DNA of 64,000 nucleotides from Clostridium folliculivorans (GTDB lineage Bacteria; Bacillota; Clostridia; Clostridiales; Clostridiaceae): the NCBI RefSeq assembly GCF_024341905.1, contig NZ_BQXY01000010.1, forward strand, positions 62,001 through 126,000. The letters run 5' to 3'. Numbering within the stretch: the stretch's first letter is position 1; each line of letters opens with the position of its first letter. Below the pieces are notes generated by a model, which searched no databases, was not told the DNA's origin, and saw only the letters and a list, made by a program, of their open reading frames with translations. Both the position numbers and the translations under genes were made by a program. Below are positions 9,231 to 19,123 of this stretch, in pieces.

Positions 9231-9260
9231 TTGGACATGCTAATTATGAGGTATTATAAT
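9231..9260 (+). promoter_or_regulatory. Candidate sigma-A promoter of the capsule operon
   Basis: TTGGAC (9231-9236), 18 bp, then TATAAT (9255-9260). It lies about 110 bp upstream of the first capsule gene. An inverted pair ATAATT/AATTAT overlaps the spacer, which could be an operator. Confidence 0.6.
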
Positions 9261-9370
9261 TAAAACGTTACAAAAAAGTTAAATAAATTTAAGTGTTGAT
9301 GAATTTTATTTGCGATTAGTAAATATATATCAATGTGGATTTTAAATTATTAACTGGGAGAGTGAAATTG

Positions 9371-11239
9371 TTGAAATATCTTAAACATCATCGTGGACCG
9401 CTTTTAGCATTAATAGATATAATGTTAATAAATTTTTCTTATATTTTAGCACTTTATTTTAGATTTTCTTTTTCCATACCCAATAAGTATTGGAACAATT
9501 ATGAATTAAGTATTGGTTTTATAATTTTTATTTATATGATAAGCCTATTTGCTTTTGGTATCTACAAAAGTCTTTGGACATATGCAGGGACTGATGAGTT
9601 TTTACTTGCAGTGGCCAGCTGTTTCGCGGCAGGAACTGTGAGTATAATCTTTACAAAAGCGGTAAACTTATCTTTGCCTTTTAGTGTGGAAATTCTTTCT
9701 TCCATACTGGCAACTATGCTTGTTTGCGGATTTAGAATAATGTTTAGGATTTATAGAAGAATACTTATAATCGTTGGCAAAATAGAGAGAAATAACACAA
9801 AAAGAGTTATGATTGTTGGGGCTGGTTCTGCTGGAGCAATGATAATTAGAGAAATGAAATCACATAATGAGATGAACTACGAGCCTATAGTTATTGTAGA
9901 TGATAGTAGCTTTAAAATAGGAACTTCAATATCAGGAATAAAGATATTAGGAAATAGAAATAGTATCGAAAGGCTTGCTATAGAGAAAGAAATTGATGTG
10001 ATTTTAATAGCAATTCCATCTCTAGATCGTGAAAATAAGAAACAGATAATAGATATCTGTAAAAAGACTGATGCGAAAATAAAAATAGTTCCAGGAGTTT
10101 ATGAACTTATAGACGAGAAATATCTACTAAATAAGATAAGAGATGTTGATGTAGAAGATTTACTAGGAAGAGATGCTATAAAGTTAGACATGGATGGAAT
10201 CTCTGATTATTTAGAAGATAAAGTTGTTTTGGTTACTGGGGGTGGAGGATCTATAGGATCTGAGCTTTGCAGACAGATAGTAAGATTTAATCCAAAGCAG
10301 CTTCTAATACTAGATATTTATGAAAATAATGCTTATGATCTTCAAAATGAACTTAAGTTTAAATATCCAGATTTAAACTTGGAAGTTATCATAGCATCTG
10401 TAAGAGATAAAAGAAGATTAGAGAACATATTTAAAGAGTTTAGACCAGAAGTAATATTCCATGCTGCTGCACATAAACACGTACCTTTAATGGAACACAA
10501 TCCATCTGAAGCAGTTAAGAATAATGTATTTGGTACTTTAAATCTTGCTGAGTGCGCTAACAAGTTTAACGTTAAGCGATTTGTAATGATTTCTACAGAT
10601 AAGGCTGTTAATCCTACAAATATAATGGGTGCAACCAAGAGAATGTGCGAAATGATAATACAAGCTATGGACAAGATTAGTGAGACGGAGTTTGTGGCTG
10701 TAAGGTTTGGTAATGTGCTTGGAAGTAATGGTTCAGTAATACCTCTATTCAAGAAACAGATTGCTCAAGGTGGACCTATAACACTTACTCATAAGGAAAT
10801 AACAAGATTCTTTATGACTATACCTGAAGCTTCTCAACTAGTGCTTCAAGCTGGTGCATATGCAAATGGTGGTGAAATCTTTGTACTTGATATGGGTAAA
10901 CCAGTTAAGATATATGATCTTGCAGTAGATCTTATAAAGCTTTCAGGACTTGAACCTAATGTAGATATTGAAATAAAGGTTACAGGCCTTAGACCAGGAG
11001 AAAAACTTTACGAAGAGCTTTTGATGGACGAAGAAGGTTTAGATAATACAAGCCATGAAAAGATATTTGTAGGAAGACCTATGGCTGACAATATAGATGA
11101 GCTTAAGAGAAAGCTCAGTGAGCTAAGATTTATACTGGAAAGGGAAGGTAAGGAAGAAATCTTCTATAAGGTTATGGAGATAGTTCCTACCTACGTTAAG
11201 CCGGTGCTTAGTGAGGTTAGTGCTTCTAGTGAAAAATAG
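9371..11239 (+). CDS. capD: Membrane NDP-sugar 4,6-dehydratase (CapD/PglF family)
   Basis: 622 residues. TTG 9371 is preferred because GGGAGAG lies 9 nt upstream; GTG 9335 has no ribosome site. Four N-terminal TM helices (to about residue 130), a nucleotide-binding-like middle domain (RVMIVGAGSAGAMIIREM), then an extended SDR dehydratase domain with TGGGGSIGSE near 288. The catalytic set is Ser408, Met419 and Lys423 (STDKAVNPTNIMGATKR), with Met replacing the usual Tyr as in WbpM/PglF. It converts UDP-GlcNAc to the 4-keto-6-deoxy sugar. First gene of the capsule operon, next to the priming transferase. No CapN-type reductase for its product was found nearby. Confidence 0.85.
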   Translation: MKYLKHHRGPLLALIDIMLINFSYILALYFRFSFSIPNKYWNNYELSIGFIIFIYMISLFAFGIYKSLWTYAGTDEFLLAVASCFAAGTVSIIFTKAVNLSLPFSVEILSSILATMLVCGFRIMFRIYRRILIIVGKIERNNTKRVMIVGAGSAGAMIIREMKSHNEMNYEPIVIVDDSSFKIGTSISGIKILGNRNSIERLAIEKEIDVILIAIPSLDRENKKQIIDICKKTDAKIKIVPGVYELIDEKYLLNKIRDVDVEDLLGRDAIKLDMDGISDYLEDKVVLVTGGGGSIGSELCRQIVRFNPKQLLILDIYENNAYDLQNELKFKYPDLNLEVIIASVRDKRRLENIFKEFRPEVIFHAAAHKHVPLMEHNPSEAVKNNVFGTLNLAECANKFNVKRFVMISTDKAVNPTNIMGATKRMCEMIIQAMDKISETEFVAVRFGNVLGSNGSVIPLFKKQIAQGGPITLTHKEITRFFMTIPEASQLVLQAGAYANGGEIFVLDMGKPVKIYDLAVDLIKLSGLEPNVDIEIKVTGLRPGEKLYEELLMDEEGLDNTSHEKIFVGRPMADNIDELKRKLSELRFILEREGKEEIFYKVMEIVPTYVKPVLSEVSASSEK

Positions 11240-11289
11240 CTAACAAAAAAGCAGTTTGAAATAGTAGTTTGTATTAAGGGGTGATGGAG

Positions 11290-11904
11290 TTGTATTTAAA
11301 GATTAAGAGATTGATAGACATAGTTCTTTCATTTATGGGATTAGTAGTTTTATCACCAGTATTTTTAATATTAATTATTGCTATAAAGATAGACTCAAAA
11401 GGACCAATACTCTTTAAGCAAAAACGTATAGGAATTAATAAGACTTATTTTAATATATTGAAATTTAGAACAATGAGAATAGATACTCCTAAAGATACGC
11501 CAACTCACTTATTAGAAAATCCAGATCAATGGATTACTAAAGTTGGTAAGTTTTTAAGAAAGACAAGTTTAGATGAGCTTCCTCAGATTTGGAATATATT
11601 TGTTGGAGAGATGAGCATTATTGGGCCAAGACCATGTCTTTGGAATCAGTATGATCTTATAGAAGAAAGAGATAAGTATGGGGCTAATAATATTAAACCA
11701 GGTCTTACTGGCTGGGCGCAAATAAATGGTAGAGATGAATTGCCTATAGAGATTAAAGCTGGCTTAGACGGAGAATATATTAGAAAAATGAGTTTCTTGA
11801 TGGACGTCAAATGTTTTTTTGGAACGATAGTAAGTGTGATAAAGAGTGATGGAGTGGTTGAAGGTGGAACAGGTACATTAAATTCTAAAGATATAGATTT
11901 TTAA
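11290..11904 (+). CDS. Polyprenyl-phosphate sugar-1-phosphate transferase (CapM/PglC-like)
   Basis: 204 residues. TTG 11290 is chosen because AAGGGGTGA (from 11276) is spaced correctly and family members begin MYLKIKRLxDI; ATG 11284 is too close. One N-terminal re-entrant membrane helix, then LFKQKRIG, KFRTM, DELPQIWNIFVGEMS, IGPRP and PGLTGWAQINGR, the signature of monotopic phosphoglycosyl transferases. It loads the first sugar phosphate onto undecaprenyl phosphate on the inner membrane face and so starts the capsule repeat unit. By analogy with S. aureus CapM the sugar may be a FucNAc isomer, which is inference. Confidence 0.9.
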   Translation: MYLKIKRLIDIVLSFMGLVVLSPVFLILIIAIKIDSKGPILFKQKRIGINKTYFNILKFRTMRIDTPKDTPTHLLENPDQWITKVGKFLRKTSLDELPQIWNIFVGEMSIIGPRPCLWNQYDLIEERDKYGANNIKPGLTGWAQINGRDELPIEIKAGLDGEYIRKMSFLMDVKCFFGTIVSVIKSDGVVEGGTGTLNSKDIDF

Positions 11905-11989
11905 TATAACTGTGATAGTGTTTTGCATGTTCTAGAAAGTATAGCACAATTATAAAAAGTATAGATAAGATATAGGAGTTTGCTATTAA

Positions 11990-13213
11990 ATGAAGATATT
12001 AGTTGTTTGTCAGTATTACTATCCAGAACCATTTAGAATTACAGATATCTGTGAATCTTTAGCGAAAAGAGGACATGACGTAACTGTTTTAACAGGGCTA
12101 CCTAATTATCCAGAGGGCAGCATTCTTGATGGTTATAGGAATGGTAAGAAGAGAAATGAAATATTGAATGGAGTTAAGATTCTAAGGTGTTTTGAGATAG
12201 GAAGGGGAAATACTAGCTTAAAGTTATTTTTAAATTATTTAAGTTACGCAATATCGGCAACGATAAAAGCACTATTATTAAAAGAAAGATTTGATGTTGT
12301 ATTAGTAAATCAACTTTCTCCTGTTATGATGGTTATACCTGCTATTGCTTACAAAAAGAAGCATCATAAAAAGATATTATTATACTGTTTAGATCTCTGG
12401 CCAGATAGTTTAGCAGCTGGAGGGGTTAAAGAGCAATCAATAATCTATAAAATATTTTATAAAATATCAAAATGGATTTATAAGCATGCAGATACTATTA
12501 TGGTTACATCGAGTATGTTTGTAGATTATTTCAAAAGTACGCTTAAGCTAGAGGATATTGAAATAAGGCATTTGCCACAATATGCAGAGGATTTATTTAC
12601 TGAAAAGGTAAGCGATGAGTTTACTAAAAGTACAATATCAAGACAAAAAGATAAATTCAATTTTGTTTTTGCAGGTAATGTTGGTGACATACAGAGTGTT
12701 GAAACTATAATTGAGGCAGCAAAAGAGCTAAAGTCATACTCAAATATTTATTTTCACATTGTTGGAGATGGTTCGAAATTAAAGGAGTGCATTCAACTTT
12801 CAAATAATTATGGATTATCGAGCGTCATGTTTTATGGCAGAAGACCGATTGGGGAGATGCCACAGTTTTATGAGATGGCTGATGCAATGCTAATTACATT
12901 AAAAGATAATAAGAACTTGTCTTATACAGTGCCAGGAAAAGTACAATCTTATATGGCATTTGGAAAACCAATTATAGGCTGTATTAATGGAGAAACTAGA
13001 CGTGCTATAGAAGAATCAAGGTGTGGATTATGCTGTGAAGCAGAAGATTATAAAAGTTTTGCAAGTTTGATATCTAAGTTTTGTAATAGTGACATAAAGG
13101 ATGATATGGGGAGTAATGCCAGAAAGTTTTATTTCGAAAATTATAGTAAACAAAAATTTATGTCAACATTAGAAGTTGAATTAAATAATTTAGGAGGAAA
13201 AAATCATGTTTAA
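11990..13213 (+). CDS. wbuB: GT4 glycosyltransferase, WbuB/CapL-like (L-FucNAc transfer)
   Basis: 407 residues. The opening MKILVVCQYYYPEPF, RITDICESLAKRGHDVTV and LPNYPEG is typical of WbuB/CapL glycosyltransferases, with a GT-B fold; VFAGNVGDIQSVETIIEAA and VPGKVQSYMAFGKPII mark the C-terminal donor half. Its stop overlaps the start of the capE gene by 8 bp, implying translational coupling. Since the next three genes make UDP-L-FucNAc, I infer this enzyme transfers that sugar in the cytoplasm. The donor cannot be proved from sequence. Confidence 0.82.
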   Translation: MKILVVCQYYYPEPFRITDICESLAKRGHDVTVLTGLPNYPEGSILDGYRNGKKRNEILNGVKILRCFEIGRGNTSLKLFLNYLSYAISATIKALLLKERFDVVLVNQLSPVMMVIPAIAYKKKHHKKILLYCLDLWPDSLAAGGVKEQSIIYKIFYKISKWIYKHADTIMVTSSMFVDYFKSTLKLEDIEIRHLPQYAEDLFTEKVSDEFTKSTISRQKDKFNFVFAGNVGDIQSVETIIEAAKELKSYSNIYFHIVGDGSKLKECIQLSNNYGLSSVMFYGRRPIGEMPQFYEMADAMLITLKDNKNLSYTVPGKVQSYMAFGKPIIGCINGETRRAIEESRCGLCCEAEDYKSFASLISKFCNSDIKDDMGSNARKFYFENYSKQKFMSTLEVELNNLGGKNHV

Positions 13214-14225
13214 AGGCAGAACATTATTGATTACTGGAGGTACGGGTTCTTTCGGTAATGCGGTTTTAAAAAGGTTTTTAGATACAGATATAAAAGAAAT
13301 TCGTATTTTTTCTCGTGATGAAAAAAAGCAAGATGATATGAGGAAACAATATAAAAATGACAAGATTAAATTTCATATAGGGGATGTTAGGGATTTATCT
13401 TCCGTAAAGAATGCAATGTATGGAGTTGACTATATATTTCACGCTGCTGCATTAAAACAAGTACCTTCTTGTGAATTTTTTCCTATTGAAGCTGTGAAAA
13501 CAAATGTTATTGGAACAGAAAATGTATTAACAGCAGCGATAGAATATGGCGTGAAGAAGGTTATATGCCTTTCTACTGATAAAGCGGCATATCCTATCAA
13601 CGCAATGGGAATATCTAAAGCTATGATGGAAAAGGTATTTGTAGCAAAATCAAGGACTGTATCGCCGGATAGAACAGTAATATGTGGAACAAGATACGGA
13701 AATGTTATGGCATCTAGAGGTTCTGTTATACCATTATTTGTAGATCAGATAAAGAATGGTCAGCATCTAACTATAACTAATCCAGATATGACTAGATTTT
13801 TGATGAGTCTTGAAGAAGCTGTGGAGCTAGTGGTGTTTGCTTTCCAACATGCTCAAGCTGGAGATATAATGGTTCAGAAATCCCCTGCATCTACTATAAG
13901 AGATTTAGCTCAAGCAGTTAAAGAACTCTTTGATGCTGATAACGAAATAAAAATAATAGGAACTAGGCATGGGGAGAAGTTATATGAAACTTTATTGACT
14001 AAAGAAGAATATGTTCATGCTAAGGATATGGGAAACTTTTATAGAGTTCCTGCAGATAAAAGGGATTTAAATTATGATAAATATTTTGTAGAGGGTAGCG
14101 AAGAGCTATCGATTGAATCTGAATACAATTCACATAATACTCAAATATTAACCGTAGAACAGATTAAAGAAAAGTTACTACAACTAGATTATATAAAAGA
14201 CGAGTTAGGTATTATTGAAAGTTAG
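13206..14225 (+). CDS. capE: UDP-GlcNAc 4,6-dehydratase/5-epimerase (CapE/FnlA)
   Basis: 339 residues, close to the usual 340. Rossmann motif TGGTGSFGNAVLKRF at residues 9-23, IFSRDEKKQDDMR, AAALKQVPSCEF, LSTDKAAYPINAMG and ISKAMMEK, where Met replaces the SDR Tyr, all typical of CapE. It begins UDP-L-FucNAc synthesis from UDP-GlcNAc, in the cytoplasm. GGAGG 9 nt upstream, overlapping the end of the glycosyltransferase gene. CapF and CapG follow in the pathway order. Confidence 0.93.
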   Translation: MFKGRTLLITGGTGSFGNAVLKRFLDTDIKEIRIFSRDEKKQDDMRKQYKNDKIKFHIGDVRDLSSVKNAMYGVDYIFHAAALKQVPSCEFFPIEAVKTNVIGTENVLTAAIEYGVKKVICLSTDKAAYPINAMGISKAMMEKVFVAKSRTVSPDRTVICGTRYGNVMASRGSVIPLFVDQIKNGQHLTITNPDMTRFLMSLEEAVELVVFAFQHAQAGDIMVQKSPASTIRDLAQAVKELFDADNEIKIIGTRHGEKLYETLLTKEEYVHAKDMGNFYRVPADKRDLNYDKYFVEGSEELSIESEYNSHNTQILTVEQIKEKLLQLDYIKDELGIIES

Positions 14226-14273
14226 AAAAAACTGCCCAAATAGAGTAGTTTGAAATGAAAGGCAGGAGTAGTT

Positions 14274-15383
14274 ATGAAAATTCTTGTTACAGGTGCAAAA
14301 GGTTTCGTGGGGAAAAATCTTATAGCGGAGCTAAAAAATAGAGGCTATAAAGAAATATATGAATTTGACATAGATACAGATAGAGCTTTATTAGATGAGT
14401 ATACTAAAGATTGTGATTTTGTATTTCATCTTGCAGGGGTAAATAGACCAAAAGATGAAAAAGAATTTATGGAAGGTAACTTTGGATTTACATCAGAACT
14501 CTTAGAATCATTAAGAAAGTATGATAACAAATCACCAATATTAATTACCTCTTCTATTCAAGCTGAAAGAGATAATCCTTATGGTAATAGTAAAAGAGCT
14601 GGTGAAGAAATACTGTTCAACTATAGTGAAGAAACAGGGGCAAAGACATTGGTTTATAGATTACCTAACTTATTTGGTAAATGGAGTAGACCAAATTACA
14701 ATACAGTGGTAGCTACTTACTGTTATAATATTGCAAGAGATATAGAGATACAGGTAAATAACCCAGATGCGGAATTAACGCTATGTTATATAGATGATGT
14801 TTTAGATGAATTTATTAATGCATTGGAAGGCAATGAAACTAAAAAAGGTCAATATTGCTATGTAAAAGTTACTCATAATATTAAATTAGCTGATTTAGCG
14901 GAAAAAATAAAAAGCTTTAAGAATAGTAGGAATGACTTAAGTGTTCCTATTATGAGTGATGAGCTTACTAAAAAACTATATAGCACTTATTTGAGTTTTT
15001 TACCAGAAAATGAATTTTCTTATGATTTAAAGATGAATTGCGATAATAGAGGATCTTTCACAGAGTTCATAAGAACTAAGGATAGAGGACAGGTGTCAAT
15101 TAATATATCTAAACCTGGTATTACAAAAGGAAATCACTGGCATCATACTAAAAATGAAAAGTTTTTAGTGGTGAGTGGTAGTGGACTAATTCGCTTTAGA
15201 AAAATTGATTCTAATGAAATTATAGAATATGAAGTTAGTGGAGAAAAACTTCAAGTAGTAGATATTCCAACAGGATATACCCACTCTATTGTGAATATAG
15301 GTGATACAGATATGGTCACTGTAATGTGGGCAAATGAAGCTTTTAATGCAGAAAAACCAGATACTTACTTTTTGGAGGTTTAA
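14274..15383 (+). CDS. capF: UDP-2-acetamido-2,6-dideoxy-hexosulose reductase with cupin (CapF/FnlB)
   Basis: 369 residues, the same length as S. aureus CapF. The N-terminal SDR domain has GAKGFVGKNL, FHLAGVNRP and YGNSKRAGEE (Tyr/Lys pair). The C-terminal cupin (from about residue 255) has KGNHWHHTKNEKFLVVSG, the metal-binding His/Glu set. It catalyses 3-epimerisation and 4-reduction in UDP-L-FucNAc synthesis. It ends 3 bp before the CapG gene. High confidence from the rare SDR-cupin fusion. Confidence 0.93.
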   Translation: MKILVTGAKGFVGKNLIAELKNRGYKEIYEFDIDTDRALLDEYTKDCDFVFHLAGVNRPKDEKEFMEGNFGFTSELLESLRKYDNKSPILITSSIQAERDNPYGNSKRAGEEILFNYSEETGAKTLVYRLPNLFGKWSRPNYNTVVATYCYNIARDIEIQVNNPDAELTLCYIDDVLDEFINALEGNETKKGQYCYVKVTHNIKLADLAEKIKSFKNSRNDLSVPIMSDELTKKLYSTYLSFLPENEFSYDLKMNCDNRGSFTEFIRTKDRGQVSINISKPGITKGNHWHHTKNEKFLVVSGSGLIRFRKIDSNEIIEYEVSGEKLQVVDIPTGYTHSIVNIGDTDMVTVMWANEAFNAEKPDTYFLEV

Positions 15384-15386
15384 TAT

Positions 15387-16511
15387 ATGAAAAAGTTAAA
15401 GGTAATGACAGTGGTTGGTACTAGACCAGAGATAATAAGACTTTCAGCAGTTATAAATAAGCTGGAAGAATCAGAGGCAATAGATCATAAATTAGTACAC
15501 ACAGGTCAAAACTATGATTACGAATTAAATGAAGTGTTTTTTAATGATTTTAAGTTGAAGAAACCAGATTATTTCCTTAATGCAGCTGTTGGAACAGCAG
15601 TAGAAACAGTAGGTAATATACTTATAAAGATTGATCCAATAATGGAGGAAGTAAAGCCAGATGCTTTGTTAGTTCTTGGTGATACAAATAGTTGTCTATG
15701 TGCAATAGCTGCTAAAAGAAGACATATACCTATCTTCCATATGGAAGCAGGAAATAGATGTTTTGATCAAAGAGTACCAGAGGAAACTAATAGAAAGATA
15801 GTTGATCATACTGCAGATATAAATTTAACTTATAGTGATATAGCAAGAGAATATTTACTTAGAGAAGGATTACCTGCAGATAGGATTATAAAGACTGGTA
15901 GTCCTATGTATGAAGTTATTAATTCTAGGAAAGAAGACATAGAAAAGTCTGATGTCTTAGGAAGACTAGATTTACAAGAAGGAAAGTATTTTGTAGTATC
16001 AGCTCATAGAGAAGAAAATATAAACTCTGAAGAGAACTTTTTGAATTTAGTTAATAGTTTAAATGCTGTTGCAGATAAATATCAATTACCTATAATAATA
16101 AGCACTCATCCTAGAACTAGAAAAATGATTGAAGCTAAGGGTATAGAATTTAATCCGTTAATAAAAACTATGAAACCACTAGGTTTTAATGATTATGTTA
16201 AACTACAAATCAAATCAAAGGCAGCACTGAGTGATAGTGGAACAATAAGTGAAGAGTCATCAATATTAGGGTTTAGAGCTCTTAATATAAGACAGGCACA
16301 TGAAAGACCAGAGGCTATGGAAGAAGCTTCAGTTATGATGGTAGGTTTAGAAAAAGAAAGAATCTTACAAGGGCTAGAAGTGCTAGAAACACAGAAACAA
16401 GAAACATTAAAGAATGTTGCTGATTATAGCATGCCTAATGTATCAGATAAGGTATTAAGGATAATATTATCTTATACTGATTATGTTAATAGAGCAGTTT
16501 GGAAAAAATAA
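15387..16511 (+). CDS. capG: UDP-N-acetyl sugar C2-epimerase (CapG/FnlC)
   Basis: 374 residues of the WecB-like GT-B epimerase fold: VVGTRPEIIRLSAVINKL, VHTGQNYDYELNEVFF, LGDTNSCLCAIAAKR, HMEAGNRCFDQRVPEE and SDSGTISEESSILG. The NRCFDQRVPEE variant distinguishes CapG from hydrolysing and WecB enzymes. It makes UDP-L-FucNAc by 2-epimerisation, the last step of the CapE-F-G route. Same transcript as capF. Confidence 0.92.
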   Translation: MKKLKVMTVVGTRPEIIRLSAVINKLEESEAIDHKLVHTGQNYDYELNEVFFNDFKLKKPDYFLNAAVGTAVETVGNILIKIDPIMEEVKPDALLVLGDTNSCLCAIAAKRRHIPIFHMEAGNRCFDQRVPEETNRKIVDHTADINLTYSDIAREYLLREGLPADRIIKTGSPMYEVINSRKEDIEKSDVLGRLDLQEGKYFVVSAHREENINSEENFLNLVNSLNAVADKYQLPIIISTHPRTRKMIEAKGIEFNPLIKTMKPLGFNDYVKLQIKSKAALSDSGTISEESSILGFRALNIRQAHERPEAMEEASVMMVGLEKERILQGLEVLETQKQETLKNVADYSMPNVSDKVLRIILSYTDYVNRAVWKK

Positions 16512-16623
16512 AGTTTTGGCTAAGCTGGTATTGATTACGATAGAGTGTTATAAATAGAGAAACTTTAATTCAATAAGCACATATGAGTTTAAATTAATAA
16601 ATATATTAAGCGGAGGTTACTCA

Positions 16624-17700
16624 ATGAAGAAAATTTGTATACTTAGTACAGTTAATTTAAAACATATGACATTAATATCTTTATATACGGATTATTTTGA
16701 TATTAAAGATATTAAGTATGATATAATTTGTGTTGACAAGTATGGAAATTATGAAAAAAATAATGCAAATAATTTTTATGCTTATAATCTGAAAATAGAA
16801 AGAGATTGGCCAAAGTACAAAAAAATTATAGAGTATATTAAATTTAAAAATTATGCTCAGTCTATAATGGAAGAAAATCAATATGATTTTATTATAGTTT
16901 GGAATACATATACTGCTTTATTGTTTAATAGATTTCTTAGAAAAAGGATGAAAAATAAATATTGCTTTAATATAAGGGATTATGCACATGAAAAAAATAA
17001 AATTGTCTTTAAATTGGTAAGAAGCTTAATTAATAAAGCTGCATTTACTACAATATCATCAAAGGGGTATAGAAAATTTTTACCTGAAGGTAAATATATT
17101 ACTATCCATAGCTTTAATAAATCAATATTATCGAAATGTATGCCGAAAGAACGAAAAGAATTAGGAAAAAAACCAATAAGGATAAGCTTTATAGGATATG
17201 TACGTTTTTTTGATATAGATAAAAGATTTATTGACGCATTTGGTAATGATTCACGTTTTAAGATTCAGTATTATGGGGAAGGCTCTAAAGAACTTGAAAA
17301 ATATGCAATAGATAAAGGGTATTTAAATATGGAGTTTCGTGGAAGGTTTGAGCCTCAGGAAACAGAAAATTTTATAAATAATACTGATGTTATTAACAAT
17401 TTATATGGTGTTGGTAAAATAGCATTAGATACAGCAATCTCAATAAAAACATACTATGCTGCGTACATGAGGATGCCTATTCTTGTATTTGATAACACTT
17501 TCATGAAAGATATAACTACGAAATATAATTTTGGATACGCTGTAAAAGAAGATATGAGTAACTTAGCTAATAACTTTTATGAATGGTACTCAAAGTATGA
17601 TTTTGAAAAGTTAGCTATTGGTTGCAATAATTTTATTAAAGAGGCTCAACAAGAGAATACGATATTTATAGAGACGCTTGATTATTATTTTTTAAATTAA
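16624..17700 (+). CDS. Capsule glycosyltransferase (GT-B type, donor unknown)
   Basis: 358 residues; ATG 16624 with GCGGAGG upstream. Starts ICILSTVNLKHMTLISLYTDYF; a GT-B style C-terminal half carries RISFIGYVRFFDIDKR, IQYYGEGSKELEKYA and MRMPILVFDN. No catalytic signature is strong enough to name the donor. Its position between the UDP-FucNAc genes and the polymerase makes a repeat-unit glycosyltransferase the best reading; transfer of ManNAcA or a second FucNAc are candidates. Base composition is even more AT-rich than the preceding FucNAc genes. Confidence 0.7.
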   Translation: MKKICILSTVNLKHMTLISLYTDYFDIKDIKYDIICVDKYGNYEKNNANNFYAYNLKIERDWPKYKKIIEYIKFKNYAQSIMEENQYDFIIVWNTYTALLFNRFLRKRMKNKYCFNIRDYAHEKNKIVFKLVRSLINKAAFTTISSKGYRKFLPEGKYITIHSFNKSILSKCMPKERKELGKKPIRISFIGYVRFFDIDKRFIDAFGNDSRFKIQYYGEGSKELEKYAIDKGYLNMEFRGRFEPQETENFINNTDVINNLYGVGKIALDTAISIKTYYAAYMRMPILVFDNTFMKDITTKYNFGYAVKEDMSNLANNFYEWYSKYDFEKLAIGCNNFIKEAQQENTIFIETLDYYFLN

Positions 17701-17791
17701 AGTTTTATATTTTAAGAGTTAGTTTGAGGCATATTATAATAATCTTCACTATATTCTTTATATTTTATTATACTTTGCAAAGGAGGATGAA

Positions 17792-19096
17792 ATGGCTGTA
17801 ATAGATATGGTAATAGTTTGTATTGCATCAATTTTAGTTGAATACAAATTATTACAAGGGAAATATATATTCTTCTCAACATTTACTAATTTCAATATAT
17901 GTTTTTTTATAGTATACTTGTTACCAATAATTTTGTTTGAATTTAATCCTAATGAGTCATATTTTATATTATTATATCCTCAATCTATTGAAAAAGGATA
18001 TATTTATATCAGGATATTTTACTATACTTGGTTTATCCTTACGCTATTGTTCTTCTTAAGGATTAGAAAAAATAATATTATCATTATGAAAGGATTTAAG
18101 ATCTTCCCGAAGAATTACTTATTTGTTATTTGGATAGTGATGATTTTTTTATATTTTCTATGTATCTCAGCACCGCTTGGGTTTAATCCTGGTTTAACTT
18201 TTTCTAGGTTAATAAATCCGAGAGCGTTTACATATATAAGAGCTGGATATGGCCCTATTAATCATGTGTTAAGTGTTTTAAAACTACTAATGTTGATATT
18301 AGCTATATATATTTTTATCAATAAAAAAAGCATTGGCAGTGTAAATTTATTATTTTTTTCTATAATGATAAATATTTTAGGAGGATCAAAAACTAGTTTT
18401 TTAAATTTTTTAATAATATTTATATTGGTATCATCTAAAATGGATTTCAAATTTAGAAAAGTTAAGTTGAGTAAGTTTGTTAAGTATGGAATTTTAGGTG
18501 CAATACTGTTAATTTCTGCATTTATGATATTTTACAAACCAGGTGAAGTTGTTAGTGTTAATGATGCAATAGAAGGATTAAAAGGATATCAAAAAGAAGC
18601 ATACTATACTGTAAGGGTAATAAATGATTTTGATTGGAATATAGAATATACGTATGAAGGATTAGTGGATACAATAACACCATTTGTACCTAGAATTATA
18701 TGGGATGATAAGCCGTATTCAGGATTTTATCAGAGATACTGGAGAGATATTTATGAACCAAATGCGGTTTTGTATCAGACTAGTACTTTTGGAGCATTGG
18801 CTGAGGCGCATATGATGTTTGGTATGTTTGGAGCTTTTTTATATGCAATAATTTTTTATTTTATATGTAAAAAAAGCTTTATATTTTATCAAAAAATAAA
18901 TACATTCTTTGGTATGTTTATTGTTGCTTACGTACAATGTAGTATGTATTTTTTTGTTAGAGGAGGATTGTTCTCTTCAACAGTTGTAGCATTTGTTTAT
19001 CAAAGTATTATTGCATATATTATATTAGTTCTTTTTCAAAAGCTTTTTAAAAGAAATAATGAACCAAGTAAACATATTACTTATAAAAAGATGTGA
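17792..19096 (+). CDS. wzy: Wzy-like oligosaccharide repeat-unit polymerase
   Basis: 434 residues, ATG 17792 after a strong AAAGGAGGATG. Ten or more hydrophobic segments and a large periplasm-side type loop in the middle (FDWNIEYTYEGLVDTITPFVPRIIWDDKPYSG). The sequence TPFVPRxIWxxKP is typical of OPR/Wzy polymerases of Gram-positive capsule loci. It would join flipped repeat units outside the membrane. It stands between two glycosyltransferase genes. Confidence 0.82.
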   Translation: MAVIDMVIVCIASILVEYKLLQGKYIFFSTFTNFNICFFIVYLLPIILFEFNPNESYFILLYPQSIEKGYIYIRIFYYTWFILTLLFFLRIRKNNIIIMKGFKIFPKNYLFVIWIVMIFLYFLCISAPLGFNPGLTFSRLINPRAFTYIRAGYGPINHVLSVLKLLMLILAIYIFINKKSIGSVNLLFFSIMINILGGSKTSFLNFLIIFILVSSKMDFKFRKVKLSKFVKYGILGAILLISAFMIFYKPGEVVSVNDAIEGLKGYQKEAYYTVRVINDFDWNIEYTYEGLVDTITPFVPRIIWDDKPYSGFYQRYWRDIYEPNAVLYQTSTFGALAEAHMMFGMFGAFLYAIIFYFICKKSFIFYQKINTFFGMFIVAYVQCSMYFFVRGGLFSSTVVAFVYQSIIAYIILVLFQKLFKRNNEPSKHITYKKM

Positions 19097-19123
19097 TTCA
19101 GAACAAATATATGGGGGGAGAAT

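Noticed and set aside
10342..10752. Antisense 136-codon frame inside the CapD-like gene
   Set aside because: It lies opposite strongly conserved dehydratase motifs; a shadow of the codon pattern.
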